NCBI GenBank assembly: GCA_027946365.1
Contig: JAPEUQ010000009.1
Location: 1 to 64,000 of the forward strand
From: Kalmusia sp. IMI 367209
Taxonomy: Eukaryota > Ascomycota > Dothideomycetes > Pleosporales > Didymosphaeriaceae
Direction of reading: 5' to 3'
Length of the DNA stretch: 64,000 nucleotides
Made by a program: the position numbers and the translations under genes. Positions 32,591 through 45,774 of this stretch are shown here, in pieces (positions within the stretch are counted from its first letter, which is position 1; the number at the start of each line of letters is the position of its first letter). Under the pieces are notes generated by a model. The model saw only the letters and a program-made list of their open reading frames with translations, searched no databases and was not told the origin of the DNA.

Positions 32591-33680
32591 TAGATAAGAT
32601 TAATACATAGAATAAGAATATTATCTAAATATATAAAATCCTCTATAGTATAGTAAGGTTAACCTAAGTATATAGTATAAAGGGTAATAATAAAGTAATA
32701 AAGATCTAGATTACTATATATAAAATAAGTAAACTTTTTTTTTTTTTTTAGATATAGAGCTTATAGTATATTATTTATTTAATAGTATATAAATAAGAGA
32801 AGCTTAAGCTATTATATAGTAGGTAGCTATATAGACTAGATTTAGTTACTAGATTAAAATAATTATTAATAAAGTCTATATTAATATTAAATATAAAAGG
32901 ATTTAAAAGATTTTAAAAAGATAACTAATACTATTCTAAGGGAACTAGTATAGTACTAAACTCTATATATATTATATAAAATCTATAAGAACTTTAATAT
33001 ATATATTATTATCTATAGAAAAGATAGTAGGACTAGTAGTAGTAGATAGTTAGATAGTAAAATTAATTTTAATATATATATTTTTATAGATAAAGTAGAA
33101 GCTAGATAATATATAAATAATAATTATTAATATAAGATTATATAGCTTACGTGATATATCTAACCTAGTAGAGAAGAAGAAGAATATTTTAGTAAAATAG
33201 AGAGATTACTATTTATAATAATTTATTAATAAAGGAGGACTATAATTTAATATAATTATTACTATAATAGATCTATTTTTAATAAATAGTATATATACTA
33301 TATCCTTTCTCTTTATTTAAGTTAAATAACTTTTAATAACTATACTAGTTCCTTGAAATAGTATTAGTTATCTTTTTAAAATCTTTTAAATCCTTTTATA
33401 TTTAATATTAGCGTAGACTTTATTAATAATTACTCTAACCTAGTAACTAAATCTAGTCTATATAGCTACCTACTATATAATAGTTTAAGCTTCTCTTATT
33501 TATATACCGTAAATAAAATAATATACTATAAGTTCTATATCTAAAAAAAAAAAGTTTACTTATTCTATATATAGTAATCTAAATCTCTATTATCTTATTA
33601 TTATTCTTTATACTACGCTTAGCTTTACTATACTATAGAGGATCTTATATATCTAGATAATATTCTTATTATCTATTAAT
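32590..33680. repeat. Large inverted repeat made of element-X copies
   Basis: Positions about 32600-32960 (+) and 33340-33675 (-) are inverted copies of the same half of repeat X (compare 45440-45771), with T-to-C and G-to-A style differences. The 380 bp between them is another X segment in minus orientation (compare 44720-45070). Strongly AT-rich, no coding capacity. Confidence 0.7.
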
Positions 33681-35060
33681 TTAAAAATAAACTCTTAATT
33701 ATTACTACCTAATACTAGAATACTAGCACCTATCTAATTTATAATTTTCTAGAGCTCCTCTCTTTATAATATTATTATCTACCTACTATTATCTTTTTTT
33801 TTTTAAGGTTTACTATTACTATCTAGTTTAATTTATAAATCTAGAGGACTTTACTAATACTTAAGTATATATACTACTAGTAATTTTCTTCTACTATTCT
33901 ATATACTCTTAAGACCTCTTTATTATAGTTATCTTTAGTAATCCTAGACTAGACTTACTATCTATAATATATAATATTTATAAGGGCTTTAGCGTACGCG
34001 TTATCATCTATAGAGTAAATAATAGGATAGTAGGTAATAGATAATTTAGATGGTTTAGTAAGGTCGATTTTAATATAAAAGTTATTTATAGATATAATAG
34101 AATCTAGGAAGGTAATATATTAGTAATAGTCATTTATATAAGATTATACGGCGTACCTAGCCTAGAGAAGAAAGAGAATATAGTTTAGTAAAACGGATAT
34201 TAACATTATAGTTAATAAGATAGAGATGACGGTTACTATTTATAATAATCTTAATAGATAACGACTCATCATGGCTACTATCATAATAAGAAGCCGTCGT
34301 TAAAAGATAGTATATATACTATATCCTTTCTTTAATAAATTGAATAACTTTTAATTAGAGTATACGTTAAGCCTTACTTTATAATCTAGCGTAATAATCT
34401 TATAATCTAATCTAATAATTAAATCTAATAATCTAATAAATCTAGTAGAAACGTAATATCTTTACTATTAATATCTTTTAAAATATCTTTTAAGTTAGAA
34501 AGTAGGAGGGAACCACTACTATCTTTTTAAATTTACTATCCTTTAAACTACGTACCATCTTTCGATGATGAGTAATATATATATAACTTTTAATTAGAGT
34601 ATATACTAAGTTTACTTAATAATCTAATTAGTTTAGTAAAAGTATAATATCTTTATTATTTCTATCTTTAATACGCCTTTTATATTAATAAGTAGAAAGA
34701 AAATTATTATTATCTTTTTAGTTTACTATCTTTTAAAACTATATATAATTTTTAATACTTAGTAATATATATATTATATATAGTATAAAGGTAGTAAACT
34801 AAAAAAAGATAATAATAATTTTCTTTTATTTTTCTAACTTAAAAGACGTTTTAAAAGATATTAATAATAAAGATATTATATTTCTACTAGACTTATTAGA
34901 TTATTAGATTAGATTATAAGATTATAACGCTAGATTATAAAGTGAGGCTTAATGTATACTCTAATTAAAAGTCGTTTAATTTATTAAAGAAAGGATATAA
35001 TATATATATTATCTTTTAAATTTAATTTATTAACTAGTTAATAATTTATTATTTAATTTA
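33681..35060. repeat. Cluster of degraded X-element pieces
   Basis: Several X fragments: minus-oriented pieces around 33960-34330 and 34330-34600, ending in 'atctttcgatgatgagtaatatata'; a further one to about 34770; and a plus-oriented piece about 34780-35030. The recurring words 'agatattaatagtaaagatatta', 'ggcgtgtt' and 'catcgaaagat' identify them. Heavily RIP-like; no gene. Confidence 0.6.
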
Positions 35061-35606
35061 TTAACTAGTTAATAATTTATTATTTAAAATTTTAACTATT
35101 TATTACTTTATTATCTTATAACTATATTTAATAAGAATAATTAAATCATCTATATAATTATTCTTACTTCGTCTACTATTATTCTTATCTAAGAACTAAC
35201 CTAGACTCTATTAAAACTAACTATCCTAGTAGAACTTAATATCTTAAATATTCTTAATATAAATAATAATAAAATTTTTATTTTTATTTTAAAAAAGTAT
35301 TATTTTTATAATTACTTTTTAAATATTTACTTCTAGTATAACTACCTAACTAAAAGTTATAAGATATAATAAATCTATTTTATTTTATTAATATTAATAT
35401 AGTTTATAAACGAGTTAATAATTTAAATAAATTAATAACTTTTATTAATATTTTATTATTATAATAACTTCGCGTAATATCTTAATAATATAATATATAA
35501 AAGACCTATATAAAAGAGGATATATAGTTAACTATCTTTAATATTAAAAGAAAATAAATATAAAGTAAAAAATATACTATAGCTATTTATAATATACTAT
35601 AAATAA
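35061..35606. other. AT-rich tract without recognisable content
   Basis: AT-rich DNA with a direct repeat of 'taactagttaataatttatta' near 35030-35085. No gene, RNA or repeat end that I can support. Confidence 0.4.
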
Positions 35607-36144
35607 TAGTAATATATTTTATAAACAGTGATATACTAAGTAAGTAATCTACGCTAAACTAGTATACTACCTACGTAATAACATCACGTAACGTAATATA
35701 TATATTAAAAATTTTAGTAAACTAATCTATTCTTTAGACTTATTATTATCTTTAGTATTATCTATTTCTATCTTATAGATATGGGAGTTATATCCTTTCT
35801 TACTATAATATCTATAGTATCTTATATTATATATCTTATATATAGGTCTTTTACTAGTATATATCCCTATTTATCCTCTTAATAATTAAGTTTTATATTT
35901 CCCTAACTATTAGGTCTCCTCTATTTAAATATATTTATATTTTTTTAATTAATATTTTATAAACTTATTAATTATACTTTATATATATATCTGTCCTTTT
36001 ATAATAATACTATATTATATATAATCTACTATACGTCTTTACTTAACTATCTAATCTTTTTATTTAATAAATTTATAAAGAATCTAGAATAATTTTAGAT
36101 CCTTTATTAAATAAGTATAAATTATACTTTAATTTTTATAAAGT
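35607..36144 (+). mobile_element. Tc1/pogo-like fragment (left half)
   Basis: Starts near 'atattttataaacagtgatatac', the RIP-altered form of the pogo-like terminus, and runs parallel to 49702-50230 before ending in the Gypsy copy. No open frame. Confidence 0.55.
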
Positions 36145-36466
36145 TAATATTAGATTACTATTTTTTAGTAAGTAAATTAATTAGATTACTATATAAGAAA
36201 TATAAGCTAAATAGATAGAATTTATAGATTATAAGATCTTCTACTTATAAAACTCTAAGTGTTTAATATTTAGATTATTAGAATCCTTTAGATCATAATC
36301 ATTCCGTTACCAAAGCAATCTAGAGTATTATATTTATAATATACCCCTAGATGAGCTTCGTTAGTAATAAGTCTATAAGGAGCCTATAATAGTAAGTCTA
36401 TAATCTAGCAGTAGTAGTAACCTATAAGTATATAAGACTCTATTATAATAATTATAATTAGTTATA

Positions 36467-39400
36467 ATATATTTTATAAGCAGTAGTATATCTAAGTAAG
36501 TGGCCTATACTAAACTAGTATATTATCTACGCGATAATATCGCGTAACGCGTAATATATATATTAAAAATTCTAGTAAACTAATCTATTCTTTAGATTTA
36601 TTATTATTCTCAGCATTATCTATTTCTACCTTATAGATATAAGAGTTATATCCTTTTTACTATAATATCTATAGTATTTTATATTATATACTTTATATGT
36701 AGGTCCTTCGCTAGCATTACGCTCCCTATCTATCCTCTTAGTAATTAAGTCCTATACTTTTCTAACTATTAGGTCTCCTCTATTTAAATATATTTATATT
36801 TTTTTAATTAATACTTTATAAACTTATTAATTATATTTTATATATATATCTACCCTTTTATAATAATACTATATTATATATAATCTACTACGCGTCTTTA
36901 CTTAACTATCTAATCTTTTTATCTAATAAGTTTATAGAGGATCTAGAATAGTTTTAAATCTTTTATATATATATATATATATACTAATACATCGAAAGAT
37001 TGTACGTAGTTTTGAAAGATAGCAACTAAAAAGATCTAGCGGTTCCTCTCCTACTTATTAATATAAAAGGCGTGTTAAAGGTAGTAATAATAAAGATATT
37101 ACACTCCTACCAAGCTAATTAGATTATTAAGCAAGGCTTAGCGCACGCTCTAATTAAAAGTTATTTAACTTAAACAAAGAGAAAGGACACGGTATATATA
37201 TTATTTATTAAGGATAGGCCTATTATGGTAGTAGCTATATTAAGTTATAGTCCTCCCTTCATTAATAAATTATCGTAAATAGCAATCTCTCTACCTCATA
37301 ATATTCTCCTTCTTCTCTACTAGGCTAGGTACGCCGCGTGAGCCATATGATCTTATATTAATGACTACTACTTATATATTATCTAGCTTCTACTTTACCT
37401 ATAAAAAACATACGCATTAAAATTAACCTTACTACTCAACTATCTACTACTACTAGTCCTACTATCTTTCCTATAGACGATGACGTGTACGTTAGAATAT
37501 AGATTCTATATAATATATATATAGAGTCCAGTCAGAGATAGCCATGTTATATAAAGACTATAGGATTATCCGCCTAGTCTACAAAATGATTAAAAGGCAG
37601 CATAAAGGAGGGTAGTAAGAGACCCTATACTTAAATATAGAATAGGCACTTAAGGTATATAAGCTAGGGTAGATAGTGATAGTAAACCTGAAGGACGTAA
37701 ATATAGTTACCCTTAATAGATATGTAGTACTACTATAGGGACAGGAGCTTTAGGGTGTTATATGCCGGGTGAGTGCTAAAGGTGCCGTTCTAGTAATAGG
37801 AAGCGATAACTAGGAGTTTATCTATAAGTTATTAGGTGATGAGAGCGTCGCCTAGATATATAAGATCCTCCTTAGCGTAGTAAGGTTAGACTAGGCAGCA
37901 CGCTACTTAAATAGCGATGGCGATAAGGCGGTAGACATCTAGATTACTATATAAAATAAGTAAACTTTTTTTAGGCATAGAGCTTATAGTAGTTTTATAT
38001 ATTTTCAGGTTACGAATACAGCGCTTGAGTAAGTAAAGCTTAAGCTATTATAAGGTTAGATAGCTATATAGACTAGATTTAGTTACTAGGTTAGAGTGAC
38101 TATTAATAAAGTCTACGCCAACATCAAATATAAAAGGATTTAGAAGATTTTAAAAGGTGACCAACACTGTTTCAAGGAACTAGTGCGGCTTAAATCTTTT
38201 ATTAAATAAATATAGACTATACTTTAATTTTATATATATTATATAGTATCTACGTCTTCTATATACTTTATATTAGTAATAATAGTACTAGAGTCTATAA
38301 CCTTATATTAAACTTTAATAGAATAGCTTCTAGGTTATATAAAACTAGTTTAGTACCTCTAAAGTCTATTTTAATATTCTTTATTATTAAAAATTATTTA
38401 AAAGCTAGCTTAAATACTTAGAGAAAGGTTTCCTTACTAATAAAATATATATAATTATATACTAAGACTAAGATCTAGTTACTATACCTACGCTTTAACG
38501 GTGTAAAGTAACTAATATTAAAAGACTATAATAGATATAATAAATATAAAGATATATAGTAAAGAATAATATTCTTTTTTTTTATAAAGATTCTAGAATT
38601 TAAGTAAATTATAGCTCTTATATCTATTAATTATAAGTAGCTAGTATATATCTATAGCGATTAACTTTATATATTTATTAAAATACTCTAACTAGGTAAG
38701 AGTAAGCTAGTTATTTATCTAACTATTAGGACTTACTTTAAGGACCTAATTGCGTAGTAAGTCTTTAAACTATATATTAATAAGTATACTATCCGTAAAG
38801 ATAATAAAGGGTAAAATAAATAATCTATAATTTTAATATCTTAGATAATAGTAATCTACTTATAGTTACCTAGCTAAATTATCTTCTTTCTTCTAGCTAC
38901 TTCTAAATTAGTAATAATTATTTATAATAAAATCTTATCTATTATAAACCTAGTCTTATTAAAGTTATAAATATTATTATTTATAATTCTCTATTTTTAT
39001 TTTATCTTCTATATTAAGTCGAACCAGCGCTAAATAGCTATAAAATTTTTATAGATAGCTTACTAATAATTATATAGATAGCTCTAGTACTTCTAGAGCT
39101 TAAAAGTCTATTTAATAAAGTTATTAATTTAGTTTTTACTAATAGGTTACTACTTTATAATTTAAGAAGTCTATCTATTATTTCTTATACGTAGAATCTT
39201 AGAGGCGTAAGATTTTATTTAAATAACTTAATTATTCTTTAGATTATAACCTTCTCTTTTAGTTTTATTAAACGTTTTAAGTTTACTTTATAGTTATATT
39301 ATATACGCTTTCTAGTACGTCGTCTATAAAGAGTTTTTAAGGTATATTATATATATTTATAGCTTAGTTAATACTATAAATATATTATATATTAACTTTA

Positions 39401-39516
39401 GTATATATCTTTAGACTTTATTATTATTAAGATATTACGTAATATTATCATATAGGTAGTATACTAGTTTAGCGTAGGTTATTTACTTAGGTATACCACT
39501 CACTTATAAAATACGT
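36467..39516 (+). mobile_element. Tc1/pogo-like element interrupted by X
   Basis: Ends are 'atatattttataag' on the left and 'cacttataaaatacgt' on the right with TA on both sides, the RIP-degraded version of the complete copy at 49702-51541. Subtracting the X insertion leaves about 1.8 kb. Length, TA target and simple TIR suggest a Fot1/pogo type; no transposase frame survives. Confidence 0.6.
36967..38189 (-). mobile_element. Full-length RIP-damaged X element
   Basis: 1223 bp flanked by a perfect 13-bp duplication TTAAATCTTTTAT (36954-36966 and 38190-38202). Begins with a (TA)n run and ends 'actagtgcggc'. Sequence parallels the undamaged copy at 44541-45771 but with extensive C-to-T and G-to-A changes. 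It sits inside a pogo-like element. Strand is given as the direction in which (TA)n is the 3' tail. Confidence 0.8.
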
Positions 39517-42500
39517 TATATAAGCTCCTTATTAATTATCTCTAGTAATTATATACTTTTCTTTAAATACTTCTAACCGCCTTATATATAATCACGTAAA
39601 TGAGTAACTAGGATAATAAACTTATTATAATCTTATATTCTTATCTTTTCTACTCTTTTTAACCTCTCTTTTAATTATTATACTAGATTTTTATTTTTAT
39701 ATTCTTTTAGTTTTATTTTATTTTCACTTATGCTCTTTAAAATCTTAATTATAATATATAGTTATCTCTAGACTTTTCGTTTTACTAATCTTTTTATTTA
39801 GGTAACTTTCTAGAAAATGCGTAATTATCCTTATAAATCTATAATAATTCTATTCTATTATACTTATTATCTAGTTCTAAGGAAGGTCCTTATAGTTTCT
39901 AAAATCCTTAAGTTAGTCCTATCCTTATACCTTATTATACTATTAAAAGGGAGCTCTAAATTAGAAAATAGTAAAGATACTTCTTTATTAATTAAAAGTA
40001 AAAGTAATTCTATATAAAAGAAAGATACTAAGAAGCGCGTTTATAGTACTCCTTATAAAGAGTCTTATTAGAGATATATATAAAGTGCTATCTCTAGTTA
40101 ATTTAATAATATCTATTTTAATCTTATTAATAATTTTATTTATTATTATAGTTACTCTTTAGGTTATAGTTATATTAAAGTATAAGTTTTTTTTTTTTTA
40201 AGATTATATAGTTTCTTCCACTAATCATCTAGTAGCCTTAAGAATCTTAAGCCTTATATAGCTAAATATCTTTAAGCTTATTAAAAGGATTAAATTATAA
40301 ATTATTTAGATCTTTAGTTTTATTTATTAGGCTAATAGATCTTAGAATAAGAATATTAAAGAGTTATATAATTCTATAAAAATTATCTTTAATTATATTT
40401 ATTATAGTCTTCTATATAAGGTTTCCTAGCTCTTATCTAGTAATATTAAGAGTTTTAGTTAGATTAAGATTTCCTTTACTTCTAAGGGCTTACTATAGTT
40501 AAAGATTTCTCCTTATATTAAAATCTCTTTTAAGTCTTAAGCTATACCGTAATCTAAATCTATTTATAATAAGACTAGAAATATAATTATAATTAGTAAT
40601 AGAGATAAATTAAGTAAAGAAGATAATTATAAGACTACTCTAGTTCTAGTTATTAAGAAGAGTTATAAATATAATTCTACTTCTAACGCTAATAAGGCTT
40701 ATTCTACTATTAAGAAAACTTATAAGAATATTTTTAAGGTTAATCTAAACCTTCTAGAGAAGCTCTTTAATAATTAAACTATAAAATCTAAAATTACTAA
40801 AGAGTAGCTAGAGGTTATCTATATAGCACTTTTAGAGCTAAAAATAAATAGGAGGATATTTCTATTTTTATTTTAATTATTATTAAGACTCCTGCTAATA
40901 GTCTTTCTAACGTAATCTTAATAATATTTAAGAAATCTAAGCTTAAAGTTTCCCTATTATTAAGTAGTCTATTAAATCTAATAATTAATTCTATACTCCT
41001 AATAATAAACTTCTATTTAGAAATCCTTTTTATTATTTTAGTTAAAGTTTACTTTTTAGTAAATCTCTTTATATAAATAGCTTTATTACTTCTAACTATA
41101 CTCTAAGCTAGGTATTCCTTTTCCTATAGTACTTAGATAATCTATAGTAGTCTTATAGATATATAAAAGTATACTAAAATCTATATACTATTTAATAAGT
41201 TTTAAATCTTTTTTAAATAGTTAAATAGGAAACTTTCACTCTTTCTTAACTTTAGTTAATAGACTTTTTATACTTTTAGTATTTATATTACCCTTAAGCT
41301 ATATTAATAGATAATATCCTATAGTGTTGCAAATTTTAGTAATTAGTATTACTTAGTATTACTTAGTATTACTTAGTATTACTAAATAGTATTAGTAAGT
41401 AATTACTCAGTTACTAATATATTTAGTAATTCCTCAGTTACTAATTACTAATTACTAATTACTAACGAGAAAATTTAGTAATACTAGTAATTACTCAGTT
41501 ACTAATTAGTAACTGAGATTAAAAATAGTAGAAATATATAAGAGAAATATAGATATAGCGTTTATAATATATTATATTATACTATGTTTATAAGATAAAT
41601 AGTTATTTAGACTATTTAAGCTATTAAAGTCGTGTTTTTAATTTTAAGATTATAAAATTAGTAGTAACTACTATAAATACTATTATAATTTAACGTAGAA
41701 CTATACTTTACTATAATTATATATAAATTATATATAAAACTATACTAATAACTTATTAATAAATAAAAATAATTTGAATAATTATATAAATGATAATATT
41801 CTACTTAGAAGATAAATATCTTAGCTATCTATAGATAGATAGTAATACTAAAGATTTAAAATTACTAGTTATAAAGTCTAATTTAAATATTATAATTAAA
41901 ATAACTATTATAATGAGATAAATAGTTTAAACTCATTTTAGAATAGTAGAAATTATTTAAAACAGTTAGTTAAATATCTAGAAAATAATTTATTAAAAAC
42001 GCTATTTTCTATTACTAGTTATGAACGTATAAAAGTCTATTTAGTAGTTCTAATAGAAAATACTAGTTATAGTAATAATTTATAATATTATAACTATAAT
42101 AATTAATAAAAGCTATAGATTTCTATATAACTATAATAATTTAATTAAAATTACTAAAATGACTTAATTGAATAATAAGAAAATAATTTATTTTAAAAAT
42201 ACCAATCTTAACAACGAGTTATAAGCGTAGTCAATAACTATAAAAAAAAAACGAAAAACACTAGCTATAAAATCTAATATAAATAGTATAACTAAGCTAT
42301 TTATATTACTATTATAGGACTTTAACGCGGTCCTAATATTGCTGAAATTTTCTAGATTATATAATCTAAAGGGTAGAAAATAATTTTTAAAAACTAAAAA
42401 TTTAACTATCTCTATAAGTAGCTTAGTAGTTGACTTTTTAAAAATAGATTAACTAGACTATTTTAAGTTATAAAAGATTATAGAATCTAAATACTTTATA

Positions 42501-44540
42501 TTTATATATAATAAAAAATAGAATATAGAATTTTATATATAAAGAAACCCATATAAGATTAAATAAAAAAATAGTTTTTATATAATTACTATTTATACTT
42601 TATCTTTTTACTATTTTATCTTTTTCTCTATTTTCTAATTCTACTTTCTAATTATATAAACTATAATTACTACTATTAGTACTATTATAACTAGTAATAC
42701 TAGTAGTTAATTTATCTTCTAATTTATCTTCTTCTAAATCTATTATAGTATTATTACTAGTAGTAACTACTTATTATCCTTTATTTCTTCTAGATCTTTT
42801 ATTTTTTTTTAAATAATAGTTTATTATTATTAATTTCTTCTTCTTTATCTTCTACTATATTTCTATCTTTTAATATAATAAGTTTTTAATAGTACTAGAT
42901 AATAGTCTATTTCTTTTTAGTAACTATATTATCTACTTTAGAAAAAGTAGATTTACTAGTATTAGAAGTAGATAAAATAGCTAAGTAGTCTTTAACTATT
43001 CTATATATAATAGGAAATCTAGTTTTATTAGAATTATAATAGTCTTTTATATTAATATCTTTAGAAACTCTAGTTTTAGTTAAATAAAGCTCTAGCTCAT
43101 TTTCTATTATTAAATTATTAATATTATTACTAGTAATATATAATTCATCATCACTACTATTATTATTTAAATCTAAATCTAAATCTAAATTTATTGAATT
43201 ATTATTATTATTATTATTATTATTATCTATAATACTAGAATTATAAAATTCTTTATATTCATTATAGATTTCTATAAAATAATCTTTTATATCGTCAATA
43301 ATTATAGGGCTATAGTCTAATTTATTAAATATATCTAATTTAAATTGAGGATTAAGAATAGTAATAAGATATAAATCTTTTAATTTTCTATATTATTATC
43401 TAAAATAGGATAATATTCTAATAATTTCTTTTTAGCTTCTATTAATCCAGCATTTATAAAAGGATTATTATAGTTTCTTTACTAAATAGATCTAAATTAT
43501 TATATAATTTAGTAATATATATAATAGTAAAATAGTTATTAGAATAATTTATAGTTTGAAGTTTTATAGTAGGCTTTCTAAAAATTTCTAAAATAGACTT
43601 TATTTCCTCTAAATAAATCTAATCTTTTTCTAGTATTTTAGTTTCTAAATTTATACTTTTTTCTTATAGAATCTAGACTATTTACTTTATTAATAACTAG
43701 TTTAATTTCATCTTTAAAATATAAAAATCTATCTATCATATTATACATACTTAGCCACCTTATAATATTATCTTTTATTAAATTTTCTACTCCTTTATTA
43801 TTATTTTTCTTTGTTTTACTATCCTTTTAAAATTATTCTTATGATAGTGATTATTTTTAAATCTACTTATATAACTTCTAACTATAATAGGTAATTCCTT
43901 ATTATATTCTAGTAATTCGTTAATATCTATATTAGAAGTTCTAAAATCATAACTATCTATAATATTATTAATCTTATTATTAAACTTTTTAGTCGTATTT
44001 ATATTAAAAAATATATAATCTAAAAAACTATTACTTACTAGATTTAAAATATGTGTAAAACATTTAATATCTACTATAAAATTATTATATTTAAATTTAA
44101 AATTATTTTTTTAATATATCTATAGTATTATTAATAGAACTAGCATTATCTCTAGTAACTCCTAATAATTTATTATTTAAATTATAGTCTAATAAGACGT
44201 TTTCTATAATAGGATAAATATTACTACTACTATAACTATCTAAATCATTTAAATCCTCAAAACCTATTAAGTAACTTTCTAGTTTAAATTTATTATTATA
44301 GAAATGTATAGTAATAGCTAGAAAATCTAAATTATTACTAGATTTCCATTCATCTAAAGTAATTGAAAATTTACTATTATTATTATTAATTTTATTTTTC
44401 AATTTATTAATTTCTATATTATATATATTATTTAATTCTTTTCTAATAGTTTCCTACTAATAGTAGGTAGATTATCTTTTAAATATTTTAATAGATTTTT
44501 AAAACTATTACTATCTATTAAACTAAAAGGTAAGTTATTA

Positions 44541-45771
44541 TATATATATTACTGAGCATCGAAAGATTGTACGTAGTTTTGAAAGATAGCAAACTAAAAA
44601 AGATAGCAGCGGTTCCCTCCTACTTATTAACATGAAAGGCGTGTTAAAGGTGGTGATAATAAAGGTATTACGCTCCCGCCAAGCTAATTAGATCATCGAG
44701 TAAGGCTTGGCGCACGCTCCAATCAAAAGTTGTTCAACTCAAACAAAGAGAAAGGACACGGTACACATACCGTCCGTTGAGGACAGGCCCATCATGGTGG
44801 CAGCCATGTTGAGTTACAGTCCTCCCTTCGTCAACAAATTATCGCAAATAGCAATCTCTCCACCTCACCAAAATGTTCTCCTTCTTCTCCACCAGGCCAG
44901 GTACGCCGCGCGAGCCACGCGATCTTGTATTAACGACTACCACTCTCACACATTGTCTAGCTTCTACTTTACCTACGAAAAACATACGCGTCGAAATTAA
45001 CCTTACCGCCCAACCATCCACTACTACCAGTCCTGCTGTCTTTCCCACGGACGATGACGCGTACATCAGAGCCCTCGCAGATTCCGCACGATACGCACAT
45101 AGAGTCCAGTCAGAGATAGCCACATTATATAAAGACCACAGGATTATCCGCCTAGTCCGCGAAATGATCGAAAGGCAGCATAAGGGAGGGCAGCAGGAGA
45201 CCCTGTGCTTAAACATAGAGCAGGCGCTCGAGGTGTATAAGCTAGGGTGGATGGCGATAGCAAACCTGAAGAACGCGGACGCAGTTACCCCCCAATGGGT
45301 ACGTAGCACCGCTGCAGGGACAGGAGCTTTGGGGTGTTGCACGCCGGGTGAGTGCTGAAGGTGCCGTTCTGGTGATAGGAAGCGATGACCAGGAGTTCAT
45401 CTACAAGTTGTTGGGTGATAAGAGCGTCACCTAGATGCGCGAGATCCTCCTTGGCGCAGCGAGGTTGGACTAGGCGCACTACTCAAATGGCGACGGCGAC
45501 AAGGCGGTGGACATCCAGGTTACTATACATGAAATAAGTGAACTTTTTTTTTAGGCGTGGAGCTTACAGTAGTTTTGTATGTTTTCGGGTTGCGAAGGCG
45601 CTTGAGCAAGCGAAGCTCAAGCTATTGCAAGGTCGGGCAGCTGTGCAGACTAGATTCAGTCGCTGGGTCAGAGCGACTATCAACAAAGTCTACGCCAACA
45701 TCAAATGTAAAAGGATTCAGAAGATTTTAAAAAAGGTGACCAACACTGTTCCAAGGGAACTAGTGCGGCCA
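44541..45771 (-). mobile_element. Undamaged X element (1231 bp)
   Basis: Inserted in hAT copy B with a perfect 10-bp duplication TAAGTTATTA (44531-44540 and 45772-45781); the uninterrupted site is seen in copy A near 8500. One end is a (TA)n run, the other 'aactagtgcggcca'; no terminal inverted repeat. GC is normal and the sequence is free of RIP, in contrast to all other copies here. Other copies have different-length duplications, and a 99-bp copy at 57264-57362 keeps only the (TA)n end. This is the pattern of target-primed reverse transcription with 5' truncation, so (TA)n is taken as the 3' tail and the element reads on minus. No reverse transcriptase is encoded. Confidence 0.8.
44873..45358 (+). 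CDS. 161-residue frame in X element, unknown
   Basis: Opens MFSFFSTRPGTPREPRDLVL after a CAAAATG context and contains a helical middle (DAYIRALADSARYAHRVQSE, IATLYKDHRIIRLVREMIER) ending near LGCCTPGEC. A +1 shift would continue it into GAVLVIGSDDQEFIYKLLGD, interrupted by CTAG stops that could be former CAG codons. It looks more like fungal protein sequence than chance, perhaps a captured gene fragment, but it runs antisense to the inferred element direction, and a 167-codon frame overlaps on the other strand. No family recognised. Confidence 0.35.
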   Translation: MFSFFSTRPGTPREPRDLVLTTTTLTHCLASTLPTKNIRVEINLTAQPSTTTSPAVFPTDDDAYIRALADSARYAHRVQSEIATLYKDHRIIRLVREMIERQHKGGQQETLCLNIEQALEVYKLGWMAIANLKNADAVTPQWVRSTAAGTGALGCCTPGEC

Positions 45772-45774
45772 TAA
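45595..45774 (+). pseudogene. Basic C-terminal coding remnant in X element
   Basis: Frame reading ALEQAKLKLLQGRAAVQTRF, SRWVRATINKVYANIKCKRI, QKILKKVTNTVPRELVRP. It is strongly basic and helical. Its stop codon (TAA 45772-45774) lies in the duplicated target site rather than in the element. Probably the end of the same captured gene as the 161-residue frame, after a poly-T/AG junction at 45545-45554 that could be an intron acceptor. Function unknown. Confidence 0.3.

Larger units (their letters stand above)
36145..41321 (-). mobile_element. Inverted Gypsy-type remnant with nested pogo and X
   Basis: The outer parts (36145-36466 and 39519-41321) match 1-2480 in reverse, for example the LTR-like repeat at 36145-36400 and 'agattatatagtttcttcc' at about 40200. 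A pogo-like element is inserted at a TA, and the X element lies inside that. The nesting gives an insertion order of Gypsy, then pogo-like, then X. All are RIP-damaged. The 66-codon frame at 39817-40017 looks like chance. Confidence 0.6.

Noticed and set aside
39817..40017. 66-codon frame in AT-rich DNA
   Set aside because: Chance frame in RIP-like Gypsy remnant; low-complexity composition and no equivalent in the other copy.
44839..45342. 167-codon minus-strand frame in X
   Set aside because: Overlaps the more protein-like plus frame; composition (Cys/Val/Arg runs) looks like a shadow. Kept only as an ambiguity in the X entry.
45545..45554. Poly-T run as an RNA polymerase III terminator of X
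   Set aside because: The run is on the plus strand inside the element, and neither clear A and B boxes nor a transcript end can be placed.
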